Shown: positions 13,644 through 22,081 of the stretch, piece by piece
Position numbering within the stretch: position 1 is the first letter of the stretch
Layout of the letters: each line of letters starts with the position of its first letter
Assembly: GCA_949288455.1 (NCBI GenBank)
Contig: CASEKF010000012.1
Span: 1 to 27,320 of the forward strand
DNA length: 27,320 bases
Reading direction: 5' to 3'
Source: an uncultured bacterium
GTDB taxonomy: Bacteria; Vulcanimicrobiota; CADAWZ01
Notes under the pieces: generated by a model
What the model was told of the DNA's origin: nothing
Databases searched by the model: none
Seen by the model: the letters and a program-made list of their open reading frames with translations, nothing else
Made by a program: the position numbers and the translations under genes

Positions 13644-16259
13644 TTACCGTACTTTCTCCTTCATTTGGTAAGCTTCTATAATATCTCCTACTTCTATATC
13701 GTTAAAAGACTCTATGCTTATGCCGCACTCAAATCCCTCGGCAACTTCCTTAACGTCGTCCTTAAAACGTTTAAGAGACTCTAATTTGCCTTCATGAATT
13801 AATTTTTTGCCTCTGTAAACTTTAACGTCTGAATTTCTTGAGATACTTCCGGACAAAACATAGCTTCCGGCGATAACGCCTACCTTAGAAGCTTTAAATA
13901 TCTGTCTGACTTCGGCTTTTCCAATAAGAACCGACTCGTACTCAGGCTCAAGCATGCCTTTCATAGCCGCCTTAATATCTTCAATCATATGATAAATTAC
14001 GTCATAAAGCCGTATGGTAACCTTCTCCTGCTCCGCTAATTTCTTAATATTAGGCTCCAGCTTTATATTAAAACCGATAATCAAAGAAGAAGATGCCCTG
14101 GCCAAATGAACGTCTGATTCGCTTACCGCTCCCACGGCTCCATGTACGACGTTTACTTTAACTTCGTCGTCAGGCAGTTTAGCCAAAGAATGTTTTATAG
14201 CCTCTACGGATCCGTTGCTATCCGCTTTAATTAAAACGTCGAGTTCCTTTCTCTCTCCTTCGGACATGGTTCTAAAAAGATCTTGAAGAGTCGTGCGAGG
14301 ACCGGAAACAAGATGTCTCTCTCTGTCGCGCATCTGTCGTTCGTCGGAAATCTGCCTGGCTAATTTATCGTCCTTCACTGCTCTTAAAATGTCTCCGGCA
14401 TTAGGAAGATCCATAAGACCGACTATCTCGACCGGAATAGAAGGAGTAGCTTTCTTTATCCTCTCCCCGTTCTCGTTTATTAAAAGTCGTACTCTACCGC
14501 TGGTCAAACCCGCTATGACTGAATCTCCGGGTTTTAAAGTGCCTTTTTGAACAAGCACGGTAGCGACGCATCCTAAGCCTCTGTCAAGCCTTGATTCCAA
14601 AATAATTCCATAAGCATGGCGCTTAGGATTAGCTTTTAATTCCTGCATTTCCGCAACGAGAAGAATCATTTCAAGCAAATCGTCGAGACCTATTCTAGCC
14701 TTAGCGGAAACGGGAACGCAAATTACGTCTCCTCCCCAATCTTCAGGCACAAGGCCATGATCGGCAAGCTGCTGCTTTACTCTGTCTAAATTAACTCCGG
14801 GTTTATCAATTTTGTTTAAAGCGACGATAATAGGAACCTTAGCGGCTTTTGCATGATTTATGGCCTCTATGGTCTGGGGCTTTACTCCGTCGTCTACGGC
14901 GACAACAAGTATAGCGATATCGGTAACCTGAGCTCCTCTTGCTCTCATAGCCGTAAAAGCTTCATGCCCCGGAGTATCGACAAAGACTATTTTCTTGAAG
15001 TCATGCTCTACTACGTAAGCTCCGATTTTCTGAGTAATCCCTCCGGCTTCTCCGGCGGTAACGTTCGTTTTTCTTATAGCGTCGAGTAAAGAAGTTTTTC
15101 CATGATCGACATGGCCCAAAATAGTAACGACAGGAGGACGCGGAAGCATAAAACGAGGATCGTCCACGTCGTCTTCGTCAGAAAGGATGTCTTCTCTAAA
15201 CGATATTTTATCATGCGGAATTTCGAAAAGATCCATAATAAAATATATCAGATCTTTATCCAAAGAATGATTTATAGCTAAAAGTCTACCGTTTTCAAGA
15301 AGCTTCTTTATTATGTCCGAAGATTTAATCGACATTAACGAAGCGAATTCGCCTATCGTTATCGGGAAAGCGACCTCAATAGCCTGCTCAATAACGGGGG
15401 CCTCCGCCTTCTTTTCTAAACGAGCTTTTTTCTGAACGGCCGCAGATTTATGAGTCTGAATAAGCATCCTGCCTTTAGCCGTTATTTGCTGTTCTTTTTT
15501 TTCTATATAATGCTGTTTTTGCTGACGCTGAGAATTCTGAACAGGTTTCTGAAGATACGGCATAGGAATATCTGCCGCGGAAAGTTTCGAAGCGAATTGA
15601 CGCTGATAATTCGACGAAGAAAAACCGTCGCGTTTCTGAAAATTCTGAGACTGCCTGGCTCCCCTATCCTGGACTCTGTCCTGACCTCTGTCCTGATACT
15701 GGCTGCCTTGCTGCTGGCGCTGGGAAAAATCAGGTTTAGAAACAGGTTCGTCGGCAGTTTTCTTAACGGAAACGGACGAAGAAGGCGCCGGAGGCAAAGA
15801 ATCGTTTTTCTGTTGTTTTTTGGGGGCTACGCGGCCGAAAGTTTCCGGAACCGCGCTCGTTTTATCCTTCTCTAAACGTTGTTCCGTAAGAATAGAATCC
15901 GAAGAAGACTCCTGCCGCTCCGAAGGAGAAACGGAAGACGAAGAAATATTATCCAAACTTGGAGTTGAAGAATTTGAGGATATTTTCCCGGAAGACGAAG
16001 GCGACGAATCTTTAGTCAAATCAGCAGTTTCCGCTGAAGCTTTAAGAGACATACTTTTAACTTCATCTTGCGATTTATTCGTAGAGTCTGTTTTAACGGA
16101 TCTCTTTATAAGAATAACGGTAGCCTTGTGAGCCACCGAATCTTCAATACCGCTCTGATGAGAGCGTACCTCGAATCCGATTTCTTTTAATACGTCCATA
16201 ACTTCCTTACTACTGACAGAAAGCTGTTTTGCTAATTCATACACCCTGATTTTTGCCAT
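13644..16259 (-). CDS. infB: Translation initiation factor IF-2
   Basis: 871 residues. Residues 1-55 form the IF2 N-terminal subdomain (MAKIRVYELAKQL...). Residues about 58-285 form a low-complexity linker rich in Ser, Gln and Lys, with a QDR-G repeat near 188-200. A second small N domain is at about 295-345. The G domain starts near 375 with GHVDHGKT (382-389), then DTPGHEAF and NKIDKPG. The EF-Tu-like domain II and C-terminal fMet-tRNA-binding domains follow. IF-2 brings initiator tRNA to the 30S subunit and drives subunit joining with GTP. The start is ATG 16259, with AAGGA nine bases upstream; the in-frame GTG six bases earlier is too close to that site. About 210 bases separate it from ylxR, and rbfA follows at two bases. 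Confidence 0.98.
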   Translation of the reverse strand: MAKIRVYELAKQLSVSSKEVMDVLKEIGFEVRSHQSGIEDSVAHKATVILIKRSVKTDSTNKSQDEVKSMSLKASAETADLTKDSSPSSSGKISSNSSTPSLDNISSSSVSPSERQESSSDSILTEQRLEKDKTSAVPETFGRVAPKKQQKNDSLPPAPSSSVSVKKTADEPVSKPDFSQRQQQGSQYQDRGQDRVQDRGARQSQNFQKRDGFSSSNYQRQFASKLSAADIPMPYLQKPVQNSQRQQKQHYIEKKEQQITAKGRMLIQTHKSAAVQKKARLEKKAEAPVIEQAIEVAFPITIGEFASLMSIKSSDIIKKLLENGRLLAINHSLDKDLIYFIMDLFEIPHDKISFREDILSDEDDVDDPRFMLPRPPVVTILGHVDHGKTSLLDAIRKTNVTAGEAGGITQKIGAYVVEHDFKKIVFVDTPGHEAFTAMRARGAQVTDIAILVVAVDDGVKPQTIEAINHAKAAKVPIIVALNKIDKPGVNLDRVKQQLADHGLVPEDWGGDVICVPVSAKARIGLDDLLEMILLVAEMQELKANPKRHAYGIILESRLDRGLGCVATVLVQKGTLKPGDSVIAGLTSGRVRLLINENGERIKKATPSIPVEIVGLMDLPNAGDILRAVKDDKLARQISDERQMRDRERHLVSGPRTTLQDLFRTMSEGERKELDVLIKADSNGSVEAIKHSLAKLPDDEVKVNVVHGAVGAVSESDVHLARASSSLIIGFNIKLEPNIKKLAEQEKVTIRLYDVIYHMIEDIKAAMKGMLEPEYESVLIGKAEVRQIFKASKVGVIAGSYVLSGSISRNSDVKVYRGKKLIHEGKLESLKRFKDDVKEVAEGFECGISIESFNDIEVGDIIEAYQMKEKVR

Positions 16260-16471
16260 CCTCACACATCCTTCAACTAGGCTTGTCAGCGCGCTAAGCC
16301 CGTTATTTTTATTTTTGATAAATTAGCCGTAAACGCGGCTGCAACAAAATTAAGAAACTCCGAAGAACAAAAGGCCAACGCATATTTTCCAAATGTTCTC
16401 TAAATAAAATGTCACGATTAATTAAATATTGTCCTTGAACGGCTGCTAAGTTCATATACTCGCCGTAAATA
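16260..16471. other. ylxR-infB spacer without a convincing gene
   Basis: In many bacteria an L7Ae-like gene (ylxQ) lies here. On the minus strand only a 47-codon open frame from an ATG near 16456 and a ~35-codon stretch in another frame are visible. Neither has a Shine-Dalgarno together with recognisable family motifs. The second stretch faintly resembles the C-terminal end of an L7Ae protein, which could be a decayed ylxQ; this is not supported well enough to call. Confidence 0.4.
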
Positions 16472-16780
16472 CTAAAAACCGCCTAAATTCTTCTTCAAGT
16501 CATCAATATAAGCATAAATAAACTCAAGGCTTTCAGGATCTATGCAATTTAATAATTTCTTCTTAACGACTCCGTTAGAAGCAAGTTTCTCCAAACACGA
16601 AATATCTTTACAGAAATATAAGCCTCGCCCAAAAGAAGACGAAATGTCTCTCTGTACTCTGTAAACTCCTTTTTCATTCCTAAAAAGCCTAATAAGAAAC
16701 CGCTTTTCTCTTCTTTTTCCGCAAATCTTGCATTGTCTTAAAGGAACATGCCGAAGCAAATTACCAGGAATAATCTCCAT
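16472..16780 (-). CDS. ylxR: YlxR/RnpM family RNA-binding protein
   Basis: About 102 residues. The family signature is visible: RHVPLRQCKICGKRREKRFLIRL split around the Cys pair (CKIC), followed by SFGRGLYFCKD..CLEKL. YlxR is a small nucleoid- and RNase P-associated protein encoded between nusA and infB in many bacteria; in Bacillus the homologue RnpM modulates RNase P. The start ATG 16780 has AGAGGA eight bases upstream and overlaps the end of nusA by 20 bases; an in-frame TTG at 16801 has no better site. The C-terminal ~35 residues extend past the core fold. Family assignment is firm, biochemical role less so. Confidence 0.9.
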   Translation of the reverse strand: MEIIPGNLLRHVPLRQCKICGKRREKRFLIRLFRNEKGVYRVQRDISSSFGRGLYFCKDISCLEKLASNGVVKKKLLNCIDPESLEFIYAYIDDLKKNLGGF

Positions 16781-18239
16781 ATTCGCCGTCCTCTTCGGCA
16801 ATACGAGCGCGCCTTGTTTTTTTCTTCTTTTTTAAAGACGTCTCGTCTTGCTCTTCGCTAACTCTTCGCTCTTTTCTTTTCTTCCTTCTGGGATTTGAGT
16901 CTCCGACAAGCGGATTGTCATTGTCCAAAACGGATCTCCGTTCCGCTTCTTCAGATATCTCCTCGGAGAAATCGTCATAAGAATCTTCCGGCAAAGAAGT
17001 TAAATCCTCTTCTTCATAATAAGAATCCGTAAATATTTCGTCGTTTTCCAAATTGGAAACATCTTCAGATTCTTCGGCTTCTTCAATAATCTCGGTTTCT
17101 TTGTCAAAATCTTCGGAACCCGGTTTACCGTCTTCTTCAAGAGCTTCCTTTTCGGCTCTCAGTCTGGCTAATTCAAACGCCTTAAGATCAATCTCTTCCT
17201 TTTGTTCGTTGTAGGTAGTCTCATTCTTTATATCTATTTTCCATCCCGTAAGACGATGAGCCAAACGAACGTTCTGACCTTCTCTGCCTATAGCTAAAGA
17301 AAGTTGATTATCCGGAACGATCACCAAAGCCGATTTATTAAAAGGATCTAAAATAACCTTCAAAACCTTGGAAGGATTGAGCGAATTGGCGATAAAAACA
17401 GACGGATCCGCATTCCAATTAATAATGTCTATCTTCTCGTTTTTTAATTCGTCGACGATGTTTTGCACTCTCGATCCTTTAGGGCCTACGCAGGCTCCGA
17501 CGGGATCTACTTTTGCGTCTCTGGATTCCACGGCTATTTTCGATCGATTTCCGGGTTCTCTAACGACTCCCCTTATGGTTATAAGACCTGATTTTATCTC
17601 AGGGACTTCATATTCAAAAAGCTTAGCCACAAAATTAGAATTGACTCTTGATAAAAGAATTTGAGGGCCCCTGGGAGTCCTCTGAGCTTTTAAGATTAAA
17701 GCTTTAAATCTATCGCCATGTTTAAAATGCTCCGTTGGAACTTGTTCGTTGGGAGGAAGAACTCCCTCCAGCTTTCCGAGATCCGTATAGTAGTTTTTCT
17801 GCTCAAAACGCTGTACCGTACATGTAACTAAAGTGTTCTCCCGTTTCTGGAACTCGTTGAAGACTACGTCCCGTTCAGCTTCTCGAATCCTCTGTACTAT
17901 AACCTGCTTAGCGGTTTGAGCCGCAATTCTGCCAAAATCGTCAGGAGTAACGACAACGACGACTTCCTGTCCTGGAACGGCTTCGGGATCTATCTCCATA
18001 GCGGCTTCAAGAGATATTTCAAACATAGGATTCTTAACTTCTTTAACAACCGTTTTAAGAGCTCTTGCGTCTATAGTTCCCGTAGTCCGATTAATAACGA
18101 CTTTTACGTCCTGATTCGAATTATAATTACGCTTATAAGCTACGGTAAGAGCCTCCTCTATAGCCGTACATATAACCTCAAGAGGAATTTCTCGCTCTTT
18201 TTCAATTTGCTTTAAAGCAGAAATAAAATCGGGATTCAC
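16761..18239 (-). CDS. nusA: Transcription termination/antitermination factor NusA
   Basis: 492 residues. The N-terminal RNA-polymerase-binding domain is about 1-130. The S1 domain is about 133-197 (TLVTCTVQRFE...LEGVLPPNEQ). KH1 contains GPKGSRVQ (252-259) and KH2 contains AIGREGQNVRLAHRLTGW (316-333). NusA binds elongating polymerase and nascent RNA and modulates pausing, termination and antitermination. After residue ~370 comes a 120-residue tail, first very acidic (Glu/Asp/Ser), then Lys/Arg-rich, in place of the acidic-repeat domains of some NusA proteins. The start is GTG 18239, with GGAGG eight bases upstream; the in-frame TTG at 18254 lies within that site. It is the second gene of the operon and may regulate its own leader. 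Confidence 0.97.
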   Translation of the reverse strand: MNPDFISALKQIEKEREIPLEVICTAIEEALTVAYKRNYNSNQDVKVVINRTTGTIDARALKTVVKEVKNPMFEISLEAAMEIDPEAVPGQEVVVVVTPDDFGRIAAQTAKQVIVQRIREAERDVVFNEFQKRENTLVTCTVQRFEQKNYYTDLGKLEGVLPPNEQVPTEHFKHGDRFKALILKAQRTPRGPQILLSRVNSNFVAKLFEYEVPEIKSGLITIRGVVREPGNRSKIAVESRDAKVDPVGACVGPKGSRVQNIVDELKNEKIDIINWNADPSVFIANSLNPSKVLKVILDPFNKSALVIVPDNQLSLAIGREGQNVRLAHRLTGWKIDIKNETTYNEQKEEIDLKAFELARLRAEKEALEEDGKPGSEDFDKETEIIEEAEESEDVSNLENDEIFTDSYYEEEDLTSLPEDSYDDFSEEISEEAERRSVLDNDNPLVGDSNPRRKKRKERRVSEEQDETSLKKKKKTRRARIAEEDGEYGDYSW

Positions 18240-18415
18240 AAATTTTTCCTCCAATAAAAATTATGGACGCTTTCCGTCAAAAGTCATGAAATTCAAGCTT
18301 CATCGATTGGCTTATATCCCCAAGCGCACAACAACTTTTAGCGAACGCCGGAACAGAACTAATATCAGCCGTATTCTTAACGCGCAAATTATCAGACAAA
18401 TCCAACCGCGCAACG
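18240..18415. other. rimP-nusA spacer of unusual length
   Basis: In most bacteria rimP and nusA nearly touch; here 176 bases separate them. On the minus strand one frame stays open for about 47 codons after a stop overlapping the rimP end. Its translation does not resemble the RimP C-terminal domain. The nusA Shine-Dalgarno lies at the downstream edge. No other feature seen. Confidence 0.5.
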
Positions 18416-18700
18416 TCAGCCTAATTCAGGAACGCCTTTATAATCGTCTGTCCCCGGCGAAGCGACTTCAAGAAAATATTGCTCTTTAATAAAATCAAAT
18501 TCGTCAAGCTTCTTGCTTAAAGTTCTGCTAACAGACTCGCAATCAGCCGTGGTAACGCCGCCTTCTTTATCTATGGTAACTCTTAAAACGTTATGTCCAT
18601 TTTCAAAAAGATACTCGGAACTAATAAAATCAACTTCGTAAAAAGAAGCCGTCTTTTTAGCAATATTTTCAATTTTTTTCATTTTATCGGCGGAAACCAT
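18416..18700 (-). CDS. rimP: Ribosome maturation factor RimP, C-terminally short
   Basis: 94 residues; RimP is normally about 150. The N-terminal alpha/beta domain is complete: an opening helix, FENGHNVLRVTIDKEGGVTTADC with the conserved IDKEGGV strand-turn, the Ser-rich SRTLSKKLDE helix, and YFLEVASPGTD, matching the family's LEVSSPG. The protein stops 11 residues later, so the C-terminal SH3-like domain that contacts uS12 is missing. RimP assists 30S maturation. The start is ATG 18700 with GAGG eight bases upstream; an in-frame GTG at 18709 lies within that site. It is the first gene of the operon. No frameshifted C-terminal domain was found in the 176 bases that follow. Identity is likely; whether it is functional or a decaying gene is open. 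Confidence 0.82.
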   Translation of the reverse strand: MVSADKMKKIENIAKKTASFYEVDFISSEYLFENGHNVLRVTIDKEGGVTTADCESVSRTLSKKLDEFDFIKEQYFLEVASPGTDDYKGVPELG

Positions 18701-18710
18701 TTTTTGCACC

Positions 18711-18754
18711 TCAAAATAAAAGAGTGGGAAAACCCACTCTGTGAACGCGCAGAG
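18711..18754 (-). promoter_or_regulatory. Attenuator-like leader of the rimP-nusA operon
   Basis: On the minus strand a GC-rich 8-bp stem (AGAGTGGG/CCCACTCT, 18740-18733 with 18728-18721, loop TTTT) is followed by the T-rich TTTATTTT, i.e. a terminator inside the 5' leader and before the rimP start. Just upstream, CTCTG (18754-18750) can pair with CAGAG (18741-18737), which uses bases of the terminator stem. The two pairings exclude each other, as in antiterminator/terminator switches. Confidence 0.55.
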
Positions 18755-18771
18755 ATTAATTTATTTTTTAT

Positions 18772-18800
18772 AATATAACACATCTCTATTTTTTATGCAA
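18772..18800 (-). promoter_or_regulatory. Candidate promoter of the rimP-nusA-infB operon
   Basis: On the minus strand TTGCAT (18800-18795) and TATATT (18777-18772) are 17 bases apart, matching the consensus at four and five positions. Transcription would start near 18765, leaving a leader of about 64 bases that includes the attenuator-like hairpin. Confidence 0.55.
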
Positions 18801-18898
18801 TATTTTAAATAAAAAATATTAAATACTGACAAAATTTCATAAAAGACAAAAAATGTAAATAAAATAAAATGTAAAATATATAAAATTACGTTAATATT

Positions 18899-21800
18899 AT
18901 GAGGAATAAAACTACACTACTTATGACAAAACTAGCGTTTTATATATCTTTTATCGTCTTATTAATTCCGTTTGTAAGTTCGGCCGCTGAAATATACGCT
19001 CCTTCTCAGGCTCCGGCAGGGTATAAAATTCCGATAGCGATTTTATCAAAAGAGAATGCCAAAAACTCAAAAATTTCGGTTTCCTTATACGATAAAGACA
19101 AAATAACGGCCTTTTCCGAGTTTAACCTTGATACATCCGGGTTCGGAAAAACCTTTTTAAAATCTCCTGATAAACCGGGCAAATATGAACTTCAAATCTT
19201 CATTGAAAAAGATTCCTCTATAACTAAAAAAACGCTGCCCATAGAAATAGCAAAAAAAGATCTGATCTTCCTTCAAGCCTATCAAGTAAGAACTCCGTCG
19301 GGTCGCTTTTATACGGATAAAATACGCGTTAAAGCCAAGGTCATAGATTTCGCTTCTAAACAAGCTAAAACTCAAGAACCGATTTTATTTGAGATTTCCG
19401 ACGCAAAAAATCAGAAGTTGAATAAAAAACTTTATACAGACAAGTTCGGCTCATGCTCTTTCGATATTCCCGCGGAACCTCCGTATGGAAAAACTCTAGC
19501 TATAACCGCAAGCTCGCCGCACGGCGAAAAAACTTTAAGCTTAAAGTTGAAAGACTGCCTTGCGGATCTGAAATTTTACAAATTAGAAAATAAAGAAATA
19601 TTATTTCAAGCGCGTTTTGCGGACGGCAGACCTATAACTGAGCAAGAAACGGAAATTTTAATACAAACCGGCGGAATGCAAAAAATTCTAAAAAGAAAAA
19701 CAAATTCTACGGGGACATACAGGTTTAGGCTAAACGCTTCAAACGCGTCGGAAGAAAATATTTTAATTTCCGCTAAGATCGATATAAACGGAAAAGAGCT
19801 TTCGGCTAAAACTAAAATAGCTCCTAAAAGTTACGAACAAAAAACAACGACAGATCTGAAAATATTATCATTTAATAAAGAACAAGCGGAAATAGAGATA
19901 AATACCGACGCCGCTAAAAACGAAGCGATACTATGCGCCGAGAGCGACGGCTCGGCTTATGATTTTTTTCTAGCAGAACTCGACGAGGGAACAGGTAAAA
20001 CTAAAATAACCTTAGAGAATAGCGAAGTCGAAACTAAAATTTTTATAATGCCAAAAAACGAAGACTTCGAAGCCGTAAAAATACGTCTAAACGGCGAGTC
20101 CCAATTAAACGCGTCCCGGATAAAAAACTCAATAAAACCGGGAGAACCTTTAAATATAGAAGCTAAACGCGGCTATGGCTCCATAAGCGTAGCGTTCTCA
20201 AGAGAAAATCCGGAAAAAGAAAACACCGACATTCTTTTTATCTCAGACATACAAAGCGGAAACGACGGAACATTTTCAGATTCAATAATATTGCCTTTCG
20301 ATAATTTCTCGGGATACGCGGCTTTTTATGATAATTACGGAAATCTTTTCAGCGCGCAAAAACTCAATATCTCAAGTAAATTTTCCTTAGACGCTCCGGC
20401 TTTAAAACATAACTTTTTCTATGAAGGCGACGCGATAACCTTGCCGGTGACGCTTACAAATTATACTAAAGACGAATATACGGTTAATTTAACCGCGTCG
20501 GAAAGAGACTCTATCGACATAGACGAAACTAAAAAGACAATAATCGTAAAACCTTATGCGGACGAAACCGCAAATTATAAAATATCTTTTAAAAAACCCG
20601 CTGGAGAAATTAAGTTGGCCATAGGAGCAAAAGTCGAGGGCGATTACAGAGAGATAAGAGAAAGCGTTTGCATAAGAAAAAAAGGATACGCAGACGAAAC
20701 GTCCTCTTGTTTTAAACTATCAGACGAGCCTTATAAAGAACGCTCGGAAAATAAATGCGACGTAGAAGCGGAAATTTACTCGTCTTTCGAAGGTTTAGCT
20801 CAAAACGCCGTAAAAGCTCATAACGCTAAAAAAACTCTTACAGGCTCGGAACTTATAGGTAAAAAAATGCTCGGAACTTTTCTAAAAAACGATATTCCTT
20901 TGGAGGAATTCAGCTCCATCGAAAATACGGACGGAGGATTTAGAGATTATACGGAAAGCGAACCGGCTCTTTCGTCTTTTATTCTTAGAATAATAGCCGG
21001 ACGCAAAGACCAAGAAGAGCGGTTTGATAGAGTAAAGACATACCTAAAAAAAGAAATCGAAAAAACCGACGGAGTACGAAAAGCTCTCATTTTATACAAT
21101 ATGTTTATGGCAGGAATAAATATAGAAGAATATTCTAAAGACCTCGAGCCAAACGAAAGCGACAGCGCCGCGACTCGCCTCTTTAAAAGTAGAATAACGG
21201 GAAAAGATCCCGATATCGATTTTCTCAGAAAAAAGTTAAGCTCATTCAAGGGTAAAAGTTATTTTCAAGAAGACGGTATGTTAAGCGGCAATATTTCGCA
21301 GCGTCAAAAAGATATAGACGGAACGGCCGCGGCAGTATCAGTAATGACTGAACGAGAAGTTTCGGAGCTTAACCCCGAAGGACTGGAAAATTTTTTACTA
21401 TCGTCGAGACATAGCGACGGAACTTGGGGAAACGCCTTAAGAACTTGGCTTGCGCTTTCGGCGTTAAGCAACGTTAAAACAAAAATAAGCGGCGGAACTT
21501 TAAATATAAACGTCGACGGCAAATATATAAAAGAAAATATAAAAGAATACGAAGCGATTAAAAAATTCTATTTTAACGACGTTCAAAACTTTGAAATATC
21601 AAGCGAAACAAATCGCAATTTGTATTGTTTTTTAAAAAAGACCGCGTATTCAAAAAAACTGCCTGCCGGAATGAATAAAATTTCCATGAAATTTTCAAAT
21701 ACGAAACTAAAAGTCGGAGATACTGTTACATGCTCGATAGAATGGGACGCAAGAGCATATCCGGGTTATAATTTCATAATTTTTGAAATTCCTTGGGGAT

Positions 21801-22021
21801 TTAGCTCTCCGCGGCAAATCTATTCCAAAGACGCGGCAAGACAGGCTAAAAACGACGGCGAATTTACGTTTTTAAGCCCTGAGTCAGGACGAATAGAAAT
21901 ACCGCTAAAAGCTATTTATCCGGGCCGTATTTCAATAAAAGAAGCGCATATAATCAACGCCGATAATCCTGCGGTCAATGGACGCAGCCAATCGTTAAGC
22001 GTAGAAATAACTGAAAATTAA
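18899..22021 (+). CDS. Exported alpha-2-macroglobulin-like protein lacking the thioester
   Basis: 1040 residues. A signal peptide (about 1-29, ending VSSAAE) is followed by serial beta-sandwich domains of macroglobulin type to about residue 600 (e.g. APAGYKIPIAILSKE, KPGKYELQIFIEKD, RFYTDKIRVKAKVID). A helical region (about 622-900) has features of the alpha/alpha toroid of the thioester domain: TDGGFRDY, then DGTWGNALRTWLALSAL (about 840-856). A final beta domain (about 925-1040) follows. Bacterial macroglobulins are usually 1,500 residues or more and trap proteases. Here the CxEQ thioester motif is absent; its expected place reads YSSFEGLAQN. YfaS-type homologues also lack it. Start ATG 18899 has no clear Shine-Dalgarno and follows a very AT-rich region. 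It stands alone, with convergent dinG after 60 bases. Family by architecture, not by a hallmark motif. Confidence 0.68.
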   Translation: MRNKTTLLMTKLAFYISFIVLLIPFVSSAAEIYAPSQAPAGYKIPIAILSKENAKNSKISVSLYDKDKITAFSEFNLDTSGFGKTFLKSPDKPGKYELQIFIEKDSSITKKTLPIEIAKKDLIFLQAYQVRTPSGRFYTDKIRVKAKVIDFASKQAKTQEPILFEISDAKNQKLNKKLYTDKFGSCSFDIPAEPPYGKTLAITASSPHGEKTLSLKLKDCLADLKFYKLENKEILFQARFADGRPITEQETEILIQTGGMQKILKRKTNSTGTYRFRLNASNASEENILISAKIDINGKELSAKTKIAPKSYEQKTTTDLKILSFNKEQAEIEINTDAAKNEAILCAESDGSAYDFFLAELDEGTGKTKITLENSEVETKIFIMPKNEDFEAVKIRLNGESQLNASRIKNSIKPGEPLNIEAKRGYGSISVAFSRENPEKENTDILFISDIQSGNDGTFSDSIILPFDNFSGYAAFYDNYGNLFSAQKLNISSKFSLDAPALKHNFFYEGDAITLPVTLTNYTKDEYTVNLTASERDSIDIDETKKTIIVKPYADETANYKISFKKPAGEIKLAIGAKVEGDYREIRESVCIRKKGYADETSSCFKLSDEPYKERSENKCDVEAEIYSSFEGLAQNAVKAHNAKKTLTGSELIGKKMLGTFLKNDIPLEEFSSIENTDGGFRDYTESEPALSSFILRIIAGRKDQEERFDRVKTYLKKEIEKTDGVRKALILYNMFMAGINIEEYSKDLEPNESDSAATRLFKSRITGKDPDIDFLRKKLSSFKGKSYFQEDGMLSGNISQRQKDIDGTAAAVSVMTEREVSELNPEGLENFLLSSRHSDGTWGNALRTWLALSALSNVKTKISGGTLNINVDGKYIKENIKEYEAIKKFYFNDVQNFEISSETNRNLYCFLKKTAYSKKLPAGMNKISMKFSNTKLKVGDTVTCSIEWDARAYPGYNFIIFEIPWGFSSPRQIYSKDAARQAKNDGEFTFLSPESGRIEIPLKAIYPGRISIKEAHIINADNPAVNGRSQSLSVEITEN

Positions 22022-22081
22022 AATTATTTACGCCGGAAAAAAACTAGTATATCCATACGTTTTATAATATCTCTCCGCAAC

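Noticed and set aside
15450-15875. A 141-codon plus-strand open frame opposite infB
   Set aside because: It opposes the low-complexity linker of IF-2, whose biased codons keep the antisense frame open; the product is Leu/Arg/Phe-rich without features.
18240-18430. Frameshifted C-terminal half of RimP in the spacer
   Set aside because: All three minus-strand frames were read after the stop; the longest (about 47 codons) does not resemble the RimP SH3-like domain.
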